Shown here piece by piece: positions 1-5,856 of a DNA stretch of 9,428 nt (position 1 is its first letter; every line of letters starts with the position of its first letter). The stretch is from an uncultured Clostridia bacterium (GTDB lineage Bacteria > Bacillota > Clostridia > TANB77 > CAG-508): contig CANQES010000058.1 in NCBI GenBank assembly GCA_947595555.1, positions 1-9,428 on the forward strand. Reading direction: 5' to 3'. Position numbers and translations under genes: made by a program. The notes under the pieces are model-generated. The model was given only the letters and a program-made list of their open reading frames with translations. It did no database searches and was not told where the DNA came from.

Positions 1-168
1 GTAGATCCAAATGTTATTCCTTTGGGTAGCGAAGTGATTATTAATAATCACGTTTACTGTGCGGAGGATACAGGGGTCTACGGTCAGGCAGTAGACTTGT
101 ATATGGATTCCCATGATGCAGCATTGCAATGGGGAGTCCAATACATAGATGTTTATAAAATCCTTTAA
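1..168 (+). CDS. C-terminal end of a 3D-domain cell-wall protein (partial)
   Basis: The frame is open from the first base and ends at TAA 166-168, leaving the last 55 residues of a protein whose start lies outside the window. The visible part matches the 3D domain, named for its conserved aspartates: VDPNVIPLGS at residues 1-10, AEDTG at 21-25, a G-x-AVDLY stretch at 28-34, then a WG pair (residues 44-45) and a final VYKIL. This fold is related to the MltA lytic transglycosylase barrel. In Firmicutes it usually forms the C-terminal catalytic module of secreted, peptidoglycan-acting proteins such as the YabE/YuiC type, often behind SH3, LysM or G5 domains. Which of these precede it here cannot be seen. 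Secretion and wall action are inferred from the family, because the N-terminus is missing. It converges on tmcAL, and both end at the same hairpin. Confidence 0.85.
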   Translation, partial: VDPNVIPLGSEVIINNHVYCAEDTGVYGQAVDLYMDSHDAALQWGVQYIDVYKIL

Positions 169-172
169 AAGC

Positions 173-211
173 AAGGAGAAAGCAAATGCAATTTCCTTGC
201 TTTCTCCTTTT
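173..211 (+). terminator. Intrinsic terminator, probably bidirectional
   Basis: Bases 173-185 pair perfectly with 197-209 (13 bp, core GGAGAAAGCAA / TTGCTTTCTCC) around an 11-base loop. The hairpin begins 4 bases after the stop of the 3D-domain gene and is followed by a short T-rich tail (TTTTAT). Read on the minus strand, it starts directly after the tmcAL stop codon (complement of 210-212), with a weaker GCTTTTAAA tail. It therefore plausibly ends transcription from both convergent genes. Confidence 0.8.
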
Positions 212-1442
212 ATAAAGTTACAATTTTTTTTGTAAAATCCAAATTACTCCAAGAATCATTTTCATAGCCAATAGAATAAACATTAGTAGCCCAAACATCC
301 TTATCTAGCATAATCTGTAAATTTTTATTTGAATTTTCGTCCATAAAACGTTTTACAGAAGTAATAATGTCAAGTTTAGGATTTGCTTTTGCAATTTCGG
401 AAATTAAGAACTTACCTTTTTTATTCAAAGCTAAAACCCTAGCATAAGGTTGAATTTTTTTTGAAAGTGACATATCACTTTTTGTAATTCCAAGTAAAGC
501 ATAAAGCAAAATACGTTGAAAACGGGTAGCGGTATATCTTTTTGATTTTATAATATTTAAAAATTCAACAATATTATTGCAAGAATTAGCGGCATTTTTT
601 ATAGCAAATTCTAATCCTTCTGAAACATCAGCTAATTTAGCAATGTCAGTGGTATTCATTTTTCTAAGAATATAAATAATTTCTTTTTCAAAAACAGAAA
701 TATCAGGAATAACATGTCCGCAGTTAATATTTTGCACTAACGAAGAATAACTAGCTTCAGGCATAACTTGTGGCAAAATATTAAAACCGTCATTTTTAAT
801 CATATTTCTAATAGCTGTACTACTAGCTATATTACCAGTATAACTTAATTCATCATAGCCAACTTCATATCTTTGAATAGCAACAGGCTTAATAGGACTT
901 TTAAGCTTTTTTAAAGCTTTCAAATACTCAATACCTAAAATATTATTAGGAGAAGATAATACGTTAGCAAATTTTCTAATATCATTTAAGTACATCATTA
1001 GGGCATTTTCACGAGCTTTTGGATATGAAAGTCCTTTTTTTAGCTCATGAGATAAAAGTGTTTTATATTTTTTGGGTTCGGTATGCAAAACATCGGCACA
1101 TTTATCTAAAACACTAATATCATCAGTTTCTGTTCCAAAAGAAATATAATCTACAACTTTTAAAGAATCTAAAATCTTAATGGCACCTTCTGCAAAATTT
1201 TCAGCACTAGAAGTAGCATACAAAACAGGCAGCTCGAGCACTAAATCTATACCGCATCGAATAGCAGTTTCAGCTTTTGACCATTTATCAATTAAAGAAG
1301 TACTACCACGTTGTGTGAAATGTCCACTTATGATAGCTACTGTGTAATTAGAACCTGTAATTTCTTTTGCCTTTTCTAAATGATACAAATGTCCATTATG
1401 AAAAGGATTATATTCTGCAACTATGCCTAAAACCTTACTCAT
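210..1442 (-). CDS. tmcAL: tRNA(Met) cytidine acetate ligase (TmcAL/YlbM family)
   Basis: At 410 residues this is close to the roughly 415 usual for the family. TmcAL activates acetate with ATP and transfers it to the wobble cytidine (C34) of elongator tRNA(Met), giving N4-acetylcytidine and keeping Met and Ile codons apart. It is a cytoplasmic enzyme unrelated to the acetyl-CoA-dependent TmcA. Sequence support: an N-terminal nucleotidyltransferase fold with GIVAEYNPFHNGH at residues 6-18, including the nucleotide-binding H15-x-G-H18; SGHFTQRG at 39-46; GIDLVLELP at 64-72; SAENFA at 79-84; the SPNNILGIEYL stretch near 164-173; and ASSTAIR at 206-212, the usual second nucleotide-binding signature. 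The ATG is preceded by GAAGGGA 7 bases upstream. The gene is divergent from rnhA across 86 bases and convergent with the 3D-domain gene. Older annotations of this family read 'nucleotidyltransferase' or DUF795. Confidence 0.93.
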   Translation of the reverse strand: MSKVLGIVAEYNPFHNGHLYHLEKAKEITGSNYTVAIISGHFTQRGSTSLIDKWSKAETAIRCGIDLVLELPVLYATSSAENFAEGAIKILDSLKVVDYISFGTETDDISVLDKCADVLHTEPKKYKTLLSHELKKGLSYPKARENALMMYLNDIRKFANVLSSPNNILGIEYLKALKKLKSPIKPVAIQRYEVGYDELSYTGNIASSTAIRNMIKNDGFNILPQVMPEASYSSLVQNINCGHVIPDISVFEKEIIYILRKMNTTDIAKLADVSEGLEFAIKNAANSCNNIVEFLNIIKSKRYTATRFQRILLYALLGITKSDMSLSKKIQPYARVLALNKKGKFLISEIAKANPKLDIITSVKRFMDENSNKNLQIMLDKDVWATNVYSIGYENDSWSNLDFTKKIVTL

Positions 1443-1454
1443 AAAAATCCCTTC

Positions 1455-1484
1455 TTGATTTAATTTTTTTATTTATGCTATAAT
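1455..1484 (+). promoter_or_regulatory. SigA-type promoter of rnhA
   Basis: TTGATT (1455-1460) and a perfect TATAAT (1479-1484) are separated by 18 bases, and a TG one base before the -10 (1476-1477) makes it an extended -10. Transcription would begin near 1491, leaving a leader of about 38 bases before the rnhA ATG. The promoter lies in the divergent tmcAL-rnhA gap. Confidence 0.75.
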
Positions 1485-1528
1485 GGTATCATAAATAGTG
1501 AAAAAAAACAAATAGAAAGGACTAATTT

Positions 1529-1963
1529 ATGGAAAAAGTTATTATATATACAGATGGAGCTTGTTCAGGAAATCCAGGACCAGGTGGTTGGGGTTCTATT
1601 CTAATGTATAAAGAAATTAAAAAGGAAATATCAGGTGGAAAGAGAGATACAACTAATAATGTAATGGAACTTACAGCAGTGATAGAAGGGCTAAAACTTC
1701 TAAAATATCCGTGTGAAGTCGATTTATATAGTGATAGTGCTTATGTTGTTAACAGTTTTGAACAAGGTTGGATTTATGGCTGGGTAAAAAATAATTGGAA
1801 AACAGCTGGAAAAGATCCAGTAAAAAATCAAGAACTTTGGCAAGAATTATATCAGCTAACTAAAATTCATAAAGTTAAATTTCATAAAGTCAAAGGACAT
1901 AGTGATAATGAATATAATAATAGATGTGATGAATTAGCCAGAAATGCAATAAAGAGTTTATAA
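1529..1963 (+). CDS. rnhA: Ribonuclease HI
   Basis: RNase HI cleaves the RNA strand of RNA-DNA hybrids using two metal ions. It removes R-loops and RNA primers in the cytoplasm. All catalytic residues are visible in a 144-residue protein (E. coli: 155): D9 in IYTDGACSGNPGPGGWG, E47 in VMELTA, D69 in LYSDSAY, H124 in KVKGHSD and D134 in NRCDELA. The W-rich handle region (residues 81-104, including WVKNNWKTAGKDPVKN) is present, so this is the E. coli-like rather than the handle-less type. No N-terminal hybrid-binding domain is present. The start is supported by AGAAAGGA at 1514-1521, 7 bases before the ATG. The gene has its own promoter and no obvious terminator. The next gene starts 82 bases downstream with a separate promoter. 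Confidence 0.97.
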   Translation: MEKVIIYTDGACSGNPGPGGWGSILMYKEIKKEISGGKRDTTNNVMELTAVIEGLKLLKYPCEVDLYSDSAYVVNSFEQGWIYGWVKNNWKTAGKDPVKNQELWQELYQLTKIHKVKFHKVKGHSDNEYNNRCDELARNAIKSL

Positions 1964-1994
1964 TATTACAATTTGATGACATGAAGAAAAAACA

Positions 1995-2023
1995 TTGAAT
2001 TATTTCACATATTTTATTATAAT
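1995..2023 (+). promoter_or_regulatory. SigA-type promoter for the HD-like/endoQ transcript
   Basis: TTGAAT (1995-2000) and TATAAT (2018-2023) have an ideal 17-base spacer. The predicted start is near 2030, leaving a very short leader (about 15 bases) that still holds GGGAG at 2032-2036, 9 bases before the ATG at 2046. It likely drives the downstream gene pair and possibly spoIIM. Confidence 0.7.
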
Positions 2024-2045
2024 AAAATTGTGGGAGTGGTAGTAA

Positions 2046-2852
2046 ATGAATACATTTGCAGATTATATATTAGAAGAAGAAGAATTAGATGCAAAAATGG
2101 AAATAACCTATTATTTATCAAAAAAAGCAAAAGTTTTTTTTGATAAATCTGTTGTATTTAAAACAGAATTAGCAAGATTATTTTTAAATTATTCCAAAAT
2201 AGATGTTGATAAAAACTTTGTATTAACTGCGTGTTTGTTGTGTAACTGTAAAAAAGTAGATAATGCACAAGATATAGAAAAAATCCACTCATATGCAAAA
2301 GAAGGGGCACAATATTTGAGAGAAATAGGATTTGGAAAAAGATTTTGCAAAATATGTGAAGAAGTTAATAGATATAGCAATAGTAATCCAAGAGAAAGAG
2401 AAAGTGATATATTAGAATTAGTAGACCAATTTGGAGGAATGTTGTTAGACAGACCAGAAAGAATTGGTTTTAAACCAGATGAAGCATTAGTATTATTAGA
2501 GCATAGGAATCTAAAAGATGAGTACAATCGTTATTTAGGAACTTTTATAGAATTTGTAAATTTTTTAGAAAGAATTCAAATGAATGACTTAGTTAATATG
2601 TCAGCTATAAGAAGATTGGTAAAAATATATAACGAGACAAAAGAATTAAATAAATTTATACAAAAAGTTATTTATGAATATGAACCACAAGTAGACAGAT
2701 TGATGGCTGAACAAAATAAAGATTTAGCAGCGGAAATGTTTGAAAAATCTGATGTAGCAAATCGACCATTATTTAGTGAAGAAACTACTAAAAAAATTAT
2801 GTCACGCATACATGAAGACCCTAAAATACAAGTTAATGATACAGAAAATTAG
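2046..2852 (+). CDS. Uncharacterised protein with a degenerate HD-GYP-like domain
   Basis: I do not recognise a named family. The 268-residue product is hydrophilic and largely helical, with no signal peptide or membrane segment. Residues about 58-152 follow the layout of an HD/HD-GYP phosphodiesterase domain. LTACLLCNCKK (60-70) falls where 'LLHDIGK' is expected. IHSYAKEGAQYLREIGF (80-96) resembles the 'kkHpeiGaeiL' helix. ILELVDQFGGMLLDRPERIGF (122-142), followed by DEALVLLE (145-152), closely resembles the 'aDvfDALtsdRPYR…eeAl' segment. The metal ligands are mostly gone: HD is replaced by C66-N67, and the later HH pair by V107-N108, while H81 and D127 remain. If the relationship is right, it is probably a non-catalytic or altered scaffold or binding protein. 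The helical, charged C-terminal part (about 185-268) has no recognised domain. GGGAG stands 9 bases before the start, and endoQ follows after 15 bases, so they are co-transcribed. Confidence 0.6.
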   Translation: MNTFADYILEEEELDAKMEITYYLSKKAKVFFDKSVVFKTELARLFLNYSKIDVDKNFVLTACLLCNCKKVDNAQDIEKIHSYAKEGAQYLREIGFGKRFCKICEEVNRYSNSNPRERESDILELVDQFGGMLLDRPERIGFKPDEALVLLEHRNLKDEYNRYLGTFIEFVNFLERIQMNDLVNMSAIRRLVKIYNETKELNKFIQKVIYEYEPQVDRLMAEQNKDLAAEMFEKSDVANRPLFSEETTKKIMSRIHEDPKIQVNDTEN

Positions 2853-2867
2853 AAAAGGAAGAAAAAT

Positions 2868-4055
2868 ATGTACGAAATATTTGCAGATTTACATGTACAC
2901 ATAGGAAGAAGTGAATCGGGAAAACCAATAAAAATAACAGCTGCAAGAACATTAAATTTTGCTAATATAGCAAAAGAATGTGCAGAAAGAAAAGGAATAC
3001 AAGTAGTAGGTATTATTGATTGTGCATCACCATATGTAATTGAAGACATTGAGAACTTTTTAAAAACAGGAGAAGCATATGAATTAAAAGATGGCGGAAT
3101 TATATATAAAGATAAGGTATGCATTTTATTAGGAAGTGAAGTAGAAACTTCAGAAAAAGGAAGAAATGGAAAATGTGGAAGTGCCCATAATATATGTTTC
3201 TTTCCTCACTTAAAGGATATTAAAGAATTCTCTAATGAAATGAGTTATCATATTAAAAATATTACATTAAGCACACAAAGATCAGACATAAGTGGCTATG
3301 ACTTAATTGATATTGTAGAAAAGTACAATGGTATTTTAATACCAGCACATGTATTTACACCATTTAAAAGCTATTATGGAAATTGTACAGACAGATTGAA
3401 AGATATATTTAAGGAAAAATATAATAAAATATTTGCAATTGAATTAGGGCTAAGTGCAGACACATTTTTGGCAGATACAATTTCAGAATTAGAAACTAAA
3501 ACATTTGTAACAAATTCAGATGCACACTCATTGCCAAAAATTGCAAGAGAATACAATAAAATGCAGGTTGAAGATATATCATTTAAAGAAGTTGTTATGT
3601 CACTAAAAAATGAAAAAGGAAGAAAAGTAATAACTAACTATGGATTAGATCCAAAATTAGGAAAATATCATAGGACATATTGTGACGACTGTGAACAGCC
3701 AATTGAAACAAAAGAACCAGTTGAAACATGTCCAATGTGTGGTGGAAAAAATGTGACTTTTGGTGTATTTGATAGAATAGAATTAATAAAAGATAAAAAA
3801 ACAACAAAAAGTCCAGATAATAGGCCTCCATATATTTATCAAGTACCACTTGGATTTATTCCAGGAGTGGGAGGAAAGACAATTGAAAAATTGTTAGATA
3901 CTTTCGAAACAGAAATGAATATATTACATAAATTATCTAAAGATGATATTGAAGCAGTTGTTGGAGAAAATATAGCAAATAGTATAGTAAGAGCAAGAGA
4001 AGGCAAATGGCAAATTCATTCTGGTGGTGGAGGACATTACGGAAAAGTAATATAA
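2868..4055 (+). CDS. Endonuclease Q-like PHP-domain DNA repair nuclease
   Basis: This 395-residue protein has the full EndoQ/YqxK (TIGR00375-type) architecture. EndoQ nicks DNA 5' to deaminated bases (uracil, hypoxanthine, xanthine) and abasic sites. The N-terminal PHP metallo-hydrolase domain (about 1-245) shows D7-L-H9-V-H11, D51, E91, H107, PAH161 and NSD218-A-H220, which supply the metal ligands. A four-cysteine zinc knuckle follows (C272-x2-C275…C288-x2-C291). A helix-hairpin-helix segment comes next (IPGVGGKTIEKLL at 331-343 and the following helices to about 380), then the family's glycine-rich end (HSGGGGHYGKV). All domains look intact. The start is set by AAGGAAG at 2855-2861, 6 bases before the ATG. 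It is co-transcribed with the HD-like gene and lies 69 bases before spoIIM. Family membership is clear; activity on deaminated DNA is inferred from archaeal and Bacillus homologues. Confidence 0.88.
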   Translation: MYEIFADLHVHIGRSESGKPIKITAARTLNFANIAKECAERKGIQVVGIIDCASPYVIEDIENFLKTGEAYELKDGGIIYKDKVCILLGSEVETSEKGRNGKCGSAHNICFFPHLKDIKEFSNEMSYHIKNITLSTQRSDISGYDLIDIVEKYNGILIPAHVFTPFKSYYGNCTDRLKDIFKEKYNKIFAIELGLSADTFLADTISELETKTFVTNSDAHSLPKIAREYNKMQVEDISFKEVVMSLKNEKGRKVITNYGLDPKLGKYHRTYCDDCEQPIETKEPVETCPMCGGKNVTFGVFDRIELIKDKKTTKSPDNRPPYIYQVPLGFIPGVGGKTIEKLLDTFETEMNILHKLSKDDIEAVVGENIANSIVRAREGKWQIHSGGGGHYGKVI

Positions 4056-4079
4056 ATAAAATAAAATAGTTCTAAAAAA

Positions 4080-4117
4080 CTCCTTATTGAATACAAATTA
4101 TGTATAAAGATAAGGAG
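4080..4117 (+). promoter_or_regulatory. Hairpin covering the spoIIM ribosome binding site
   Basis: CTCCTTAT (4080-4087) is the exact reverse complement of ATAAGGAG (4110-4117), which contains the spoIIM Shine-Dalgarno sequence and ends 7 bases before the ATG at 4125. Inside the loop, ATAC (4091-4094) pairs with GTAT (4102-4105) around a 7-base loop, giving a two-part stem with a small internal loop. In a transcript reading through from endoQ this would hide the ribosome binding site. An RNA starting inside the left arm would escape. The pairing is visible in the sequence; regulation is inferred. Confidence 0.5.
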
Positions 4118-4124
4118 ACATTTT

Positions 4125-4763
4125 ATGAAAAGAAACAAACGAGTAAGAATATTAGATGTAATTAAAGACCATATTGGCAATAACAAAAAGGAATATGTCA
4201 TAGTAGTATTATTATTTGTGATAGGCATATTTTTAGGAGTGTTTTTTGTAAACAATATGGAAGACATGCAAAAGACAGAAGTTACTACATACTTAAATAA
4301 TTTCATTGAAAAAATGAAAAATATAGAAAGTTTAAATCAAATTCAATTATTTAAAAATAGTGTGGGACAAAGTATTTTGCTAGCTGTTATTTTATGGTTT
4401 TTTGGAACAACAGTAATAGGAATACCAGTAGTTTTTGGTATTGTACTATATAGAGGATTTTGTTTAGGATACACAATTTCTATTTGTATTACAATTATGG
4501 GATTATCAAAAGGTATATTGTTTATATTGATTTTATTATTATTACAAAATATTTTATTTATACCAGCTATTTTAGCCTTAGCAGTAAGTGGATTTAAGCT
4601 ATACAAATCAATTATAAAAGATAGAAACAAAGAAAATATTAAAATTGAAGTAATAAGGCATACAATATTCTCATTTATAATGTTGTTGGTATTAATTTTA
4701 TCTTCAATGATTGAAATATTTGTATCTACAAATATTATGAAAGCACTAATAAAATATTTTTAA
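4125..4763 (+). CDS. spoIIM: Stage II sporulation protein M
   Basis: SpoIIM is the membrane scaffold of the SpoIID-SpoIIM-SpoIIP complex that thins septal peptidoglycan so the mother cell can engulf the forespore. The 212-residue length nearly equals B. subtilis SpoIIM (about 214). A basic cytoplasmic N-terminus (MKRNKRVR) precedes the first membrane helix (24-43), which carries the FVIGIFLGVFF pattern. A hydrophilic stretch (44-78) follows, then a hydrophobic core with the family's hallmark glycine, proline and arginine positions (W91, IGIP 98-101, YRGFCLGY 109-116), further helices around 112-155, and a last helix at 178-200. No signal peptide cleavage site is expected. Downstream of endoQ and just before xerD, it sits in a known Bacillus-like neighbourhood. 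In B. subtilis the gene is mother-cell-specific (SigE). I could not find a convincing SigE promoter here, and a hairpin overlaps its ribosome binding site. Confidence 0.88.
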   Translation: MKRNKRVRILDVIKDHIGNNKKEYVIVVLLFVIGIFLGVFFVNNMEDMQKTEVTTYLNNFIEKMKNIESLNQIQLFKNSVGQSILLAVILWFFGTTVIGIPVVFGIVLYRGFCLGYTISICITIMGLSKGILFILILLLLQNILFIPAILALAVSGFKLYKSIIKDRNKENIKIEVIRHTIFSFIMLLVLILSSMIEIFVSTNIMKALIKYF

Positions 4764-4780
4764 AAAATTTGAAAAAAGTA

Positions 4781-4809
4781 TTTACAATTTTAAAATTCTT
4801 TGATATAAC
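4781..4809 (+). promoter_or_regulatory. Extended -10 promoter of xerD
   Basis: TTTACA (4781-4786), a 17-base spacer, and TATAAC (4804-4809) preceded by TGA (4801-4803) make a strong vegetative promoter. Initiation would be near 4816, giving a leader of about 50 bases with two direct TAGATTAT copies (4828-4835 and 4838-4845). This separates xerD expression from the sporulation gene upstream. Confidence 0.75.
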
Positions 4810-4865
4810 ATATGTAGTTTATGTAAATAGATTATTTTAGATTATAGCAAGGGTAGGGGAATAAT

Positions 4866-5747
4866 ATGGAAAGACAATTAAAGTATTTTTTTAACTTTTT
4901 GGAGAATGATAAGAAATTATCAGAAAACACATTACAATCTTATAAAAGAGATTTAAAACAGTTTAGAAGATATTTAGAAGCTTGTGAACTTAGTTACAAT
5001 CATGTAAAAGAGAGTGACATTAAAGATTATATTAGAGAATTGCAAGAAGCAGGAAAAAAACCATCTAGTATTTCTAGATGCATTGCTTCAATACGTTCTT
5101 TCTATCAATTTGTATTAAAAAATAGAAAAGTAAAAGTAGATCCGACACAAAAAATACAATCACCAAAAATAGAGAAAAGAATACCAAGTGTATTAACAGC
5201 AAAAGAAGTAGAACTATTATTAGATCAACCAAAAGATGTTGACTTAAAAGGAATTCGTGATAAAGCCATGCTTGAATTTGCTTATGCAACAGGAATGAGA
5301 GTTACAGAAATCATATCTTTAAATGTAGATGATGTTAATTTAGAAGAAGGATATGTAACTTGTAAACATGCTAATAAGCAACGTAATATACCATTAGGAA
5401 CAATGTCATTAAAAGCATTAAAAGAATATGTTGAAGACGCAAGAGATATATTAGTAAAAACAGAAGGAGAACAAGCTTTATTTGTTAATATAAATGGTAG
5501 CAGATTAACTAGACAAGGTTTCTGGAAAATCATAAAATACTATAAAGAGCAAGCACATATAACAAAAGACATTACACCACATGTATTAAGACATTCTTTT
5601 GCTACACATTTGTTACAAAACGGAGCAGACTTAAAAGCGATTCAAACAATGTTAGGACATTCAGATATTTCTTCTACACAAATATATATGCAATTTCAAG
5701 ATGAAGGATTAAAAAACGTTTATAAAAAAGCACATCCAAGAGCATAA
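4866..5747 (+). CDS. xerD: Site-specific tyrosine recombinase XerD
   Basis: This is a tyrosine recombinase that acts at dif sites, with its XerC partner, to resolve chromosome dimers at division. Residues 1-85 form the SAM-like N-terminal core-binding domain (LSENTLQSYKRDL at 18-30). The catalytic domain spans about 108-293. The active-site set is complete: R145 in ATGMRVTEI, a lysine in the beta-hairpin (K171 in HANKQRNIPLG), H239 and R242 in TPHVLRHSFATHLL, H265 in MLGHSDISS, and the nucleophile Y274 in TQIYMQF. The usual GKGNK hairpin reads KHANK here, a mild departure. The length (293) is typical. AGGGGA at 4855-4860 precedes the ATG by 5 bases. XerD rather than XerC is inferred from the position next to spoIIM, since the two are hard to tell apart by motif alone. 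The gene is monocistronic, between its own promoter and a strong terminator. Confidence 0.9.
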   Translation: MERQLKYFFNFLENDKKLSENTLQSYKRDLKQFRRYLEACELSYNHVKESDIKDYIRELQEAGKKPSSISRCIASIRSFYQFVLKNRKVKVDPTQKIQSPKIEKRIPSVLTAKEVELLLDQPKDVDLKGIRDKAMLEFAYATGMRVTEIISLNVDDVNLEEGYVTCKHANKQRNIPLGTMSLKALKEYVEDARDILVKTEGEQALFVNINGSRLTRQGFWKIIKYYKEQAHITKDITPHVLRHSFATHLLQNGADLKAIQTMLGHSDISSTQIYMQFQDEGLKNVYKKAHPRA

Positions 5748-5750
5748 TAA

Positions 5751-5797
5751 AAAAGAAAGACTTTTCAAGAAATAAATTGATAAGTCTTTCTTTTTTT
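5751..5797 (+). terminator. Strong intrinsic terminator after xerD
   Basis: Bases 5751-5763 pair with 5782-5794 (13 bp, core AAAGAAAGACTT / AAGTCTTTCTTT). After one T·T mismatch, TCAA (5765-5768) pairs with TTGA (5777-5780) around an 8-base loop. A run of seven T residues (5791-5797), partly inside the stem, completes it. It starts 3 bases after the xerD stop. Confidence 0.85.
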
Positions 5798-5799
5798 AC

Positions 5800-5828
5800 T
5801 AGACATTAAGCTAAAAAAACGGTATAAT
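5800..5828 (+). promoter_or_regulatory. SigA-type promoter of the ruvB operon
   Basis: TAGACA (5800-5805) and a perfect TATAAT (5823-5828) have a 17-base spacer. Transcription would start near 5835, just past an ATG at 5830. That ATG would therefore be absent from the mRNA, which supports the downstream ruvB start. The promoter lies directly behind the xerD terminator. Confidence 0.78.
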
Positions 5829-5840
5829 AATGAGGAAAAA

Positions 5841-5846
5841 GGGAGG
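5841..5846 (+). promoter_or_regulatory. Ribosome binding site that fixes the ruvB start
   Basis: GGGAGG stands 10 bases before the ATG at 5857. The alternative ATG at 5830 has no purine-rich site upstream; the preceding bases are the promoter -10 box. Confidence 0.8.
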
Positions 5847-5856
5847 AAACCAAAAC

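Noticed and set aside
1483..1511. Possible minus-strand promoter for tmcAL (TTGTTT, 17 bases, TACCAT)
   Set aside because: The -10 matches consensus at only four of six positions, and AT-rich intergenic DNA gives such matches by chance. A tmcAL promoter is probably in this gap, but I cannot place it.
1964..2031. Inverted repeat ACAATTT (1968-1974) / AAATTGT (2025-2031) after rnhA
   Set aside because: The repeat is 7 bp of nearly pure AT with a 50-base loop and no T tail. It is not a credible terminator.
2189..2527. 112-codon minus-strand open frame opposite the HD-like gene
   Set aside because: It is low-complexity, rich in Leu and Ser, has no domain match, and lies wholly antisense to a supported gene. 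It is a shadow of A-rich coding sequence. The other minus-strand frames between 2849 and 9271 are rejected for the same reason.
4056..4080. Small hairpin AGTT / AACT after endoQ as a terminator
   Set aside because: The four-base stem lacks a T run, so it is too weak to call.
4066..4098. SigE-type promoter for spoIIM (AATACAAA as -10)
   Set aside because: The -10 resembles CATACAnT only partly, and the nearest ATA lies about 21 bases upstream rather than the 16-18 expected.
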